Virus record (IMG/VR): IMGVR_UViG_3300033148_001711
Coordinates: 1 to 39,984 of that record
Origin: a virus
Strand: one strand, 5' to 3'
DNA length: 39,984 bases
This document shows, one piece after another, positions 6,939 to 11,971 of the stretch (its first letter is position 1; every line of letters begins with the position of its first letter). The notes beneath the pieces are model-generated. The model had not been told where the DNA came from, ran no database searches, and saw nothing but the letters and a program-made list of their open reading frames with translations. The position numbers and the translations under genes are program-made.

Positions 6939-8242
6939 GCACTTGTCCTTTCGAGTTGTGTATTAGGGTGTGGTACTACCTGTCCATCTTCTGTTACTGT
7001 TCTATACCTATGGTGTGGGTGGTTGCTTACGCTGTACGCATCGCTATAGGCAAAGCCATTTCCCCTGTCATGATACCAGCACTGCCATTCGTCATCTTCT
7101 ATGTTGCGTACACATTGTGTACAGTTGAAACAGCCATTGTCAGGGAACTCATTGCTCTCTAACCTTTCATAAGTGTCAGGACAGCGTGTACATTCGCAAT
7201 CGTCGTTGCTCCTATCACAATCACTGCACCAATCTTCACGGTCACATTCGCACTCTTCAGAGCAACACTGCCGACAGCCGTCATAGTCGCCATTGTACCA
7301 ATTCATTACTGATTGATACCAGCCGTCTTGGTCGCATTTGCTTAGGAACTCTAAGCATATGTGCATTAAACCTACAATGTCCACTTGATCCGATAGACCA
7401 TAGATAGTTTCATCATAAGACCCCCAGCAACAATGCCCACTGTTGTTCACATGTGGGTGCTGATAGCCGTTGTAGGTATTGCCGTCTAACTTAATCATGT
7501 TGATACTCTCAGTGCCATGTGGCACAAAGGGTATATCAACACGATAGTTGCCCATTGCCACTTCATACCAGCACCCATCTCTATCTTCAAATGAGATAAT
7601 GATAGGCTTAGTGATGATACGCACAGTGTTCTCTAAGAACTCAATGCTCTCTACACGCTTCTCAATCTTCTTGTACTCTTTGAGATTAGGCTCTACCATA
7701 TGTTCCATACGCTTTTCCATATAGTCCATTGCACGCTTAGCATTACGCATATCGTTCTCTCTCTGGTCTACTGCGTGCTTTATCCTGTTCCTTTGGTTCT
7801 GCATGAACATATACAACACATGCTCTTTGCTAACTCCTGTTGTCTTAGCCGTCTTGAAGCATTGCACATAGCCTTCCCATCTCTCACACACACTGGGTAT
7901 TTCACATTGAAACACTTGCCTGTCATTGCCGTCTATGTGCATGCTAAGGATTACGCCCACATGCCCTTTCTTAACACTGCCCCATGAGTGTGTGGCGTCT
8001 ACCACTGTCACATATGTGCCAATGGGTATCTCTGGTGTAGGCTCTGCTGGTGGTGCTTGTTCCGTGCCACTCTCGTATAGTGGGTCTTCTGCAAGTTGTG
8101 TGTATATAGGCTGTGTCGGTTGCTCATGCACAGGTGTAGTTTGCTGTGGCAATTCTAACTCAGGTATTATGTCGTCTTGTAGTGCGTCTTCGTCTATCTC
8201 ACGCACAATGTCTGGGTCTAATTGTGTATTTGGGTCTACCAT
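6935..8242 (-). CDS. E2-like conjugating protein with cysteine-rich C-terminal domain
   Basis: 435 aa, using the ATG at 8242 behind AAAGGAAAGAT rather than the in-frame ATG at 8296. Residues about 1-73 are acidic, Pro-rich and disordered. Residues 74-130 look like an SH3/KOW-type beta barrel (YVTVV..., KKGHVGVILSM). Residues 145-205 are a charged coiled coil. Residues about 206-316 resemble a UBC/E2 fold with HPHV at 262-265, Gly269 and a Cys271-Cys272 pair. The E2 spacing (HPN...G..C) makes Cys272 the likely thioester cysteine. Residues 323-388 contain 14 cysteines in several CxxC-like pairs, probably zinc-binding. It sits between the Ubl and JAB genes. Confidence 0.75.
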   Translation of the reverse strand: MVDPNTQLDPDIVREIDEDALQDDIIPELELPQQTTPVHEQPTQPIYTQLAEDPLYESGTEQAPPAEPTPEIPIGTYVTVVDATHSWGSVKKGHVGVILSMHIDGNDRQVFQCEIPSVCERWEGYVQCFKTAKTTGVSKEHVLYMFMQNQRNRIKHAVDQRENDMRNAKRAMDYMEKRMEHMVEPNLKEYKKIEKRVESIEFLENTVRIITKPIIISFEDRDGCWYEVAMGNYRVDIPFVPHGTESINMIKLDGNTYNGYQHPHVNNSGHCCWGSYDETIYGLSDQVDIVGLMHICLEFLSKCDQDGWYQSVMNWYNGDYDGCRQCCSEECECDREDWCSDCDRSNDDCECTRCPDTYERLESNEFPDNGCFNCTQCVRNIEDDEWQCWYHDRGNGFAYSDAYSVSNHPHHRYRTVTEDGQVVPHPNTQLERTSA

Positions 8243-8259
8243 ATCTTTCCTTTCGTGTT

Positions 8260-8325
8260 TGTGGCACAGCCCACAGTGTTCCGTGAGCCGTGCCACAGGG
8301 ATACCAGTGACTAAGCTACGCTTAG
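8260..8325 (-). repeat. Inverted repeats between Ubl and E2-like genes
   Basis: Arms TGTGGCAC (8260-8267) and GTGCCACA (8290-8297) form an 8-base stem around a 22-base loop. A second small hairpin CTAAGC (8311-8316), TAC, GCTTAG (8320-8325) covers the Ubl stop codon. Neither has a U-tract. The spacing suggests control of E2 translation or mRNA stability relative to the Ubl. Confidence 0.6.
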
Positions 8326-8534
8326 CCCCTGCCCCCTTTCATCTTGTTAGCAAGGGATATGACACCACCCTCTTGCACTGATGTATTGCCAGTTGCAGGC
8401 ACATTGTTCAATGTGATACTGCGACCATCTTCACTGACACCTGCAAGCTCTAACACTTGCTCAATCGTAGTGCCTGCTTCTACATTCACTTCAACTACCA
8501 CTTCGCCCATAGGGGCTACTTTAACCATAACCAT
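8322..8534 (-). CDS. Ubiquitin-like / MoaD-ThiS-like beta-grasp protein
   Basis: A 70-aa small modifier. The ATG at 8534 is nine bases after GGGAG; longer in-frame starts would run into the upstream gene. The pattern is a beta-grasp fold: two strands (MVKVAPMGEVVVEVNVEAG), the helix TTIEQVLELAGV, a strand SITLNN, and a last strand in which GGVISLANKMKGG closely follows the MoaD/ThiS/phage-Ubl ending. Gly67-Gly68 are followed by Arg69-Gly70, so the protein looks like a precursor needing a two-residue trim before activation. It heads the E2-JAB-E1 cluster. Confidence 0.88.
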   Translation of the reverse strand: MVMVKVAPMGEVVVEVNVEAGTTIEQVLELAGVSEDGRSITLNNVPATGNTSVQEGGVISLANKMKGGRG

Positions 8535-8538
8535 TGTC

Positions 8539-8847
8539 TTATTCTCCCATTTGTTCAATTGAACTCTCACCAGTGTCCTTATGATCACTGGGTACTGCAG
8601 TACTGCTATCGTTTAGCGTTTCTTCACTCCTTTCGTTTGTCCTGTATTCTAGCTCTATATGTGAAAGCCCAGTACGGCTGGCTAATGCATATTTCTTATT
8701 GTAGTATTCTTCCCTTGCCACTAAGTACTCTTGGTATTCCTGTTTGGGCACAGCTATGACCTTATCAGCATAGTAATCCACATTCATTGTGTCGTACTCA
8801 CTGATGAACACACTGTCATTCTCATATGTTACATTGAGTAGCATCAT
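8539..8847 (-). CDS. Hypothetical protein, 102 aa
   Basis: No family recognised. The N-terminal 30 residues are beta-like. Residues 34-56 form a Tyr/Glu-rich helix (KQEYQEYLVAREEYYNKKY). The C-terminal third is Ser/Thr/Glu-rich and probably disordered. Its stop lies four bases before the Ubl start, and its ATG shares the last base of the upstream stop (TAATG), so it belongs to the same translation unit as the Ubl cluster. Confidence 0.65.
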   Translation of the reverse strand: MMLLNVTYENDSVFISEYDTMNVDYYADKVIAVPKQEYQEYLVAREEYYNKKYALASRTGLSHIELEYRTNERSEETLNDSSTAVPSDHKDTGESSIEQMGE

Positions 8848-9047
8848 TAGTTATTCCCCCTTGCAAAGTAATCCGTGTCAAGTGCCACAGGGCTATGTGT
8901 GTGGACAGCATCACTGCACACCTCACAGCTATGCTCACTGAGTAATGCTATGTCGTTGTTATCACTAACGATAGCATTGACTATTGTGCCTAGTTCCAAT
9001 TTACTATTACCACTATCGACTACGACTAATTTGAACATTGTAAACAT
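8847..9047 (-). CDS. Hypothetical protein, 66 aa
   Basis: Unrecognised. It begins with strands (FKLVVVDSG, KLELGTIVNAIV), then has an acidic stretch and a possible metal-binding patch with C..C and two His (HSCEVCSDAVHTHS) near residues 39-52. The start follows GAAAGG. It is the first gene after the twin palindromes at 9068-9144. Confidence 0.6.
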   Translation of the reverse strand: MFTMFKLVVVDSGNSKLELGTIVNAIVSDNNDIALLSEHSCEVCSDAVHTHSPVALDTDYFARGNN

Positions 9048-9067
9048 AGTAACCTTTCAAGTCTTGT

Positions 9068-9098
9068 ACCGTAACAGTAACAGAGCTACTGTTACGGT
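9068..9098. repeat. Perfect palindrome, 12-base arms
   Basis: ACCGTAACAGTA (9068-9079) and TACTGTTACGGT (9087-9098) with a seven-base centre. It shares the GTAACAGTA core with the adjacent larger palindrome. It lies in the 104-base spacer between the 66-aa and 106-aa genes and is either an RNA hairpin or a dyad operator. Confidence 0.8.
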
Positions 9099-9108
9099 TA
9101 TTGAATAC

Positions 9109-9144
9109 CAGTAACAGTACACTGTTTCCAGTGTACTGTTACTG
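9109..9144. repeat. Perfect 16-base inverted repeat with TTTC loop
   Basis: CAGTAACAGTACACTG (9109-9124) and CAGTGTACTGTTACTG (9129-9144) separated by four bases; all 16 pairs match. It is the strongest hairpin in the window. In the minus-strand transcript it starts a few bases after the stop of the 106-aa gene, but no U-run follows. Confidence 0.85.
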
Positions 9145-9151
9145 TACTAAA

Positions 9152-9472
9152 TTAGCCTACAAAGGCTGTTTCTGTTGACTTTGTTGTACCGTCTGGTTTG
9201 GGATAGAAATCGACCCTAATTGCATTAGTACCAGTGGGTTTGCCCCCAAATGCCGACCCAACTCTAGCCCAAAACTTAAAGGGCTGTTTATCGGGGTTTT
9301 TTGCCAGTTGCTTTGCACTGGGTTTGTCAATGCCTAGTTGCAAAGGCAAACCTAACAAAATGCACTTGCCGTCGGGCAATTCAATGTTATCATTTGTGCG
9401 AACTCTCTCAAGCTCTTTGCCATTGATAATAACATGTGTTACTTTGTCCAAATCACAGATAATCTTTTCCAT
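9152..9472 (-). CDS. Hypothetical protein, 106 aa, first gene of the leftward block
   Basis: No family recognised. I choose the ATG at 9472 behind AAAGGAAT over the ATG at 9502. The sequence starts with strands (VTHVIINGKELERV), has a Gly/Leu turn region (CILLGLPLQLGI), a Lys/Pro-rich middle and a KFWARVGSAFGG segment, and ends TETAFVG. It is probably a small all-beta protein. As the promoter-proximal gene it should be among the most strongly expressed early products. Confidence 0.65.
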   Translation of the reverse strand: MEKIICDLDKVTHVIINGKELERVRTNDNIELPDGKCILLGLPLQLGIDKPSAKQLAKNPDKQPFKFWARVGSAFGGKPTGTNAIRVDFYPKPDGTTKSTETAFVG

Positions 9473-9609
9473 TGTAATTCCTTTCGTAATGATTAATAAC
9501 ATTGTCTATGTGAAAGCGTTTGCCCCAAGGGTGCTGAGTGCTGGAGGGCTGGGGGCAAAGCTGGATTTTCAAAGAACCGTAACAGCCAAACCCCAGCAAG
9601 AACCGTGCC

Positions 9610-9634
9610 AAGTGCGAAAAGAATTTTCGCACTT
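9610..9634. repeat. Perfect hairpin, 11-base arms
   Basis: AAGTGCGAAAA (9610-9620), loop GAA, TTTTCGCACTT (9624-9634). Located about 140 bases upstream of the first leftward gene; a candidate operator or leader-RNA hairpin. Confidence 0.8.
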
Positions 9635-9643
9635 CTCTACTAA

Positions 9644-9657
9644 CTCGCGCGCGCGAG
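9644..9657. repeat. 14-base self-complementary palindrome
   Basis: CTCGCGCGCGCGAG is perfectly symmetrical and unusually GC-rich for its surroundings. It could be a protein-binding site or a Z-DNA-prone alternating CG tract. Confidence 0.7.
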
Positions 9658-9754
9658 ATCAAACTATATAAGGGGCGTGATGTTGTGGAAACTCAACACG
9701 CATGATGCGAAAAGTGAACACGGTAGGACAGTCATGGACAGACCATGACACGCC

Positions 9755-10080
9755 ACCCGTGTCCCGTATAATAAAATAAAAAAAAGCTCTCTATTTATCA
9801 TAGTCCGTTTTGCGTGTGCCTAATAAATAAATCAATCACGGGATACGGGATACTAATAATAAATAAAAAAAGAAAAACAAAAATCTTTTTATAGTCTTTT
9901 TTTTTATTTTCTTAGTAGTTGTCTATCTAGTTGTAGGGACACGGGTTACGGATTGCGTGTTGCGTGGCACACCCCCCCCCCTATTCGATTCCGTTTGACG
10001 CCACCCCACATACGTAGAGGACCAAAGTGCCTGTTTTGTTCCGTTTTTTCTGTAAGATCTTCCCGCGGCACGGGTTACGG
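9755..10080. repeat. Four copies of an ACGGG-type repeat
   Basis: Direct copies CACGGGTTACGG at 9940-9951 and 10069-10080 are identical over 12 bases. A tandem variant CACGGGATACGGGATAC is at 9837-9853, and an inverted variant is at 9755-9768 (reading TACGGGACACGGGT on the minus strand). The spacing is irregular and they flank the AT-rich tract. Likely iterons or operators; the protein that binds them is not known. Confidence 0.65.
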
Positions 10081-10136
10081 TATATAGAGCCCTATTTCTG
10101 AAATATATATATTTTTAAAAATAGTGTAAACAAACC

Positions 10137-10164
10137 TTGACATTCTGTATATGTATGGTATACT
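10137..10164 (+). promoter_or_regulatory. Rightward sigma70-like promoter
   Basis: TTGACA (10137-10142), 16-base spacer, TATACT (10159-10164), 39 bases before the first rightward ATG. The -10 box is embedded in two GTATAC palindromes five bases apart (10158-10163 and 10169-10174), which could form an operator over the start site. Confidence 0.75.
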
Positions 10165-10202
10165 CGTTGTATACTAACCGTTTACAAAAATAAGGAGTAT
10201 TT

Positions 10203-10670
10203 ATGGAAAAAGACCACATGTTACGTGTCCCGGGACCGCTTTGGGAGGCGCTCCTAAACAAACCGGAGGTTGCTCTGGGTATAAAACCTAGCATTCTAGC
10301 TAGGGAATACCTAACAAATGGCGTTTTAGGCGTGAAACCTTCCCTTAATAAGGGGGCTGCTAAAGAAAAAAATAACAAAAAAACAAGTATGGTAATATGT
10401 AATTTTTTAAATCAGAAGGGTGAGAGAACAATAATAGAACACGACAAGAAGGAACTGGGCAATTTTAAATGGGCTTATGATCAGGCAATGGTTAACCGGC
10501 CGCAGCTGGCGGAACTGATAGAAACGTGTAAGATCGAGCCGGATCAGGACTGGTCAGAGGAGCAGAAGATGGCCGCGAGAGACGTGGCACGGTACATGGC
10601 AGATTGGCGTAAAGGGGTCGTAGAGGCACGGCCTAAGACTGTGGTCAAACGGAGCATAACGGAGGAATAA
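10203..10670 (+). CDS. Hypothetical protein with ribbon-helix-helix-like N-terminus
   Basis: 155 aa, start behind AGGAG. The N-terminal 40 residues (strand MLRVP, helix LWEALLNKPEV, GIKPS turn, helix ILAREYLTNGVLG) resemble a ribbon-helix-helix DNA-binding unit. Residues 45-62 are Lys/Asn-rich. The C-terminal half is helical (KWAYDQAMVNRPQLAELIE, then EEQKMAARDVARYMADWRKG). As the first gene behind a promoter with an overlapping palindrome it could autoregulate; that is inference. The fold call is by pattern only. Confidence 0.65.
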   Translation: MEKDHMLRVPGPLWEALLNKPEVALGIKPSILAREYLTNGVLGVKPSLNKGAAKEKNNKKTSMVICNFLNQKGERTIIEHDKKELGNFKWAYDQAMVNRPQLAELIETCKIEPDQDWSEEQKMAARDVARYMADWRKGVVEARPKTVVKRSITEE

Positions 10671-10671
10671 G

Positions 10672-10839
10672 ATGATACAGATGGAGATAATAAGCGAGAA
10701 ACTGCACAGCCAGCTACAATATGAGGTTAATGAGTTCGCTAGGGAAGCCTTTATTAAAGAGGTGCAATTTATACAGATAGTGAAGGAAGAGGGGTTCTTA
10801 ACAGCTTTTATAATGTATGAGCCAAGGGGGGACAAATGA
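10672..10839 (+). CDS. Small hypothetical protein, 55 aa
   Basis: Starts at the ATG directly after the previous stop, behind GGAGGAATAAG. It ends with a TGA that overlaps the ATG of the GroES-like gene (ATGA). The protein is mostly one long amphipathic helix (LHSQLQYEVNEFAREAFIKE) and ends in a short basic tail. No family recognised. Confidence 0.7.
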   Translation: MIQMEIISEKLHSQLQYEVNEFAREAFIKEVQFIQIVKEEGFLTAFIMYEPRGDK

Positions 10840-11090
10840 AGATGATGAGAGACATGGTCTGTGTAGACCCTGAAAAAACCCCGCGTGTGAGCGAGATAAT
10901 CGACCTTCCGGAAGACACAAAGGCACGTGCCAAGTGCTACGGACTGGTAAAACATGTGGGACCTAAGTGTACGTTCGTAAAGCCAGGTGACTTCGTATGG
11001 TTTGAGGACTACGAACACCAAGTGGGGCCGTTAGAGACCATACTGATAGCCGAGAGTGAGATACTGGCAAGGAGGTGGCGTGATAACTGA
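10836..11090 (+). CDS. GroES-like co-chaperonin
   Basis: 84 aa, resembling the 10-kDa chaperonin cap. The GroES core is visible: a strand with GLVKHVGP, then CTFVKPGDFVWF, then a Glu-containing linker, and ILIAESEILARRW, which mirrors the host motif 'LIMSESDILA'. The N-terminal segment would carry the strands and the shortened mobile loop (SEIIDLPEDTKARAK). Phage GroES homologues (T4 gp31 type) pair with host GroEL to fold the capsid protein. Its place just upstream of the packaging and head genes fits that role. The match is by motif, not alignment. Confidence 0.7.
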   Translation: MKMMRDMVCVDPEKTPRVSEIIDLPEDTKARAKCYGLVKHVGPKCTFVKPGDFVWFEDYEHQVGPLETILIAESEILARRWRDN

Positions 11091-11253
11091 ACATAGAAGA
11101 GCGCAGAAGCGTAAGAGTGATCGTAAGCAGTACCCAGAGATGGCTGAACGGAAGCTGGGGATAGCTGAGGCACACCACGAAGACTATGGCAAGCCACTGG
11201 ACGTGATCTGGCTATGTAAAAAGCACCACGCAGAACTTCATAGAACCCCTTGA
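11080..11253 (+). CDS. Mini HNH-like zinc protein, 57 aa
   Basis: I take the GTG at 11080 as start because AAGGAGG lies six bases upstream, inside the end of the GroES-like gene. The upstream in-frame ATG at 11056 has no ribosome site. The C-terminal half reads EAHHEDYGKPLDVIWLCKKHH followed by ELH in the second part of the motif, the pattern of a small HNH/zinc fold, but the N-terminal CxxC partner is absent. A relative with the Cys pair is at 27341. Catalytic activity is doubtful; it may be a structural or DNA-binding remnant. Confidence 0.65.
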   Translation: MITEHRRAQKRKSDRKQYPEMAERKLGIAEAHHEDYGKPLDVIWLCKKHHAELHRTP

Positions 11254-11278
11254 CACGTATCGACTTATGTGGTACTCT
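11250..11278 (+). promoter_or_regulatory. Rightward promoter ahead of the terminase genes
   Basis: TTGACA (11250-11255), 17-base spacer and TACTCT (11273-11278). The sequence GGTACTCTTTGTATA around the -10 box resembles GGTATACTCGTTGTATA in the promoter at 10137-10164. The -35 box overlaps the stop codon of the mini HNH-like gene. Confidence 0.65.
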
Positions 11279-11306
11279 TTGTATAAGAAGGAGAATGTGT
11301 CCAGGT

Positions 11307-11678
11307 ATGTCTAAGACAGTCCGGGAAAAGTATATACAGTACCGCACGAATCCCGATAACGACGATAAGCACGATACGCACTTTTGTACGTCGCACGGGG
11401 TAAGTCTCGACGAGCTAAGAGAGATGCAACATGCAGATCACAAGCTCGCCAAGGACATTCTGCATGCTCGGAGGGACAAATACTCGACGAGGATGAACAA
11501 AATAGACGAAGCTTTATTTAAGGCCGCTGAACAGGGAGACTGTAAAGCGGCTGATCTTTTATATAGGCGATTTGACGGGTGGAACCCGAAGATCGTCGAG
11601 GAAACGAACAACTACTATAACTTTGCTGACATGGTCAAAGGTATACGTAAGACGACAATCATTAAGAGGCCGATATAA
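11307..11678 (+). CDS. terS: Terminase small subunit (probable)
   Basis: DNA-recognition subunit of the packaging motor. The protein has a phage-TerS-like middle and C-terminal part: KLAKDILHARRDKYSTRMNK, ALFKAAEQGDCKAADLLYRR and FDGWNPK, in an all-helical context with an acidic N-terminus. Position immediately before the large subunit supports the call. The start is uncertain: the GGAG box is 13 bases before this ATG but only one base before the in-frame ATG at 11295. Length 123 aa from the chosen start. Confidence 0.75.
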   Translation: MSKTVREKYIQYRTNPDNDDKHDTHFCTSHGVSLDELREMQHADHKLAKDILHARRDKYSTRMNKIDEALFKAAEQGDCKAADLLYRRFDGWNPKIVEETNNYYNFADMVKGIRKTTIIKRPI

Positions 11679-11971
11679 TGGGTAGAGAAAAACAATACAA
11701 AATTAATATCAGTAAGCATCCGGAAAGATCTCCAGCGGCACGTGATAGGAATAAAGCTACCATTAAAGAGTCTATAAAAGTAGACAAGGCAAGAAGCCTT
11801 AAAGTAGGAAAAGGCATAACAGCAAAGATTAAGGCTAAAAGCCCTATAAACATGTTCAAAGGTAAAGGTGGGACACGAGGTATAAGCGGTAAGGGGGGTG
11901 GAGGAGGAGCAGGAAGCATATTTACCACTGGAACAGGGACTAGGGTAGGGAAGCCTAGAGTAGGTAGATAA
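11678..11971 (+). CDS. Basic glycine-rich protein, 97 aa
   Basis: Highly basic, with many Lys/Arg through residue 65 and a Gly-rich tail (GISGKGGGGGAG and TGTGTRVGKPRVGR). It overlaps the small terminase stop and the large terminase start by one base each (TAATG junctions). No family recognised. The composition suggests nucleic-acid or virion association. Two more very basic small proteins follow the large terminase, so a packaging or DNA-condensing role is possible. Confidence 0.7.
   Translation: MGREKQYKINISKHPERSPAARDRNKATIKESIKVDKARSLKVGKGITAKIKAKSPINMFKGKGGTRGISGKGGGGGAGSIFTTGTGTRVGKPRVGR

Larger units (their letters stand above)
9473..10202. promoter_or_regulatory. Divergent control region, candidate origin or operator cluster
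   Basis: 730 bases without a convincing gene, between the leftward and rightward blocks. It holds the inverted repeats TTTGCCCC/GGGGCAAA (9519-9526, 9552-9559) and GTCATGG/CCATGAC (9731-9737, 9743-9749), two further palindromes listed separately, and four ACGGG-type repeats. It also has an AT-rich tract at about 9769-9920, a run of ten C (9972-9981) and a rightward promoter at 10137-10164. Iterons beside an AT-rich stretch at a transcription switch are typical of phage origins, but no initiator gene is recognised here. Confidence 0.6.

Noticed and set aside
9660-9700. Leftward promoter using TATATA near 9665-9670 with TTGAGT upstream
   Set aside because: The spacing of about 20 bases is outside the usual 16-18, so I could not support it; the true leftward promoter of the block remains unidentified.
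9972-9981. Run of ten C as a functional slippage site
   Set aside because: It lies in non-coding DNA, so frameshifting is irrelevant; its length may be a sequencing or assembly uncertainty.
10554-11021. Minus-strand ORF of 155 codons
   Set aside because: It runs opposite three plus-strand genes that have good ribosome sites and coherent overlaps; its sequence is Leu/Ser/Cys-rich as expected of antisense frames.
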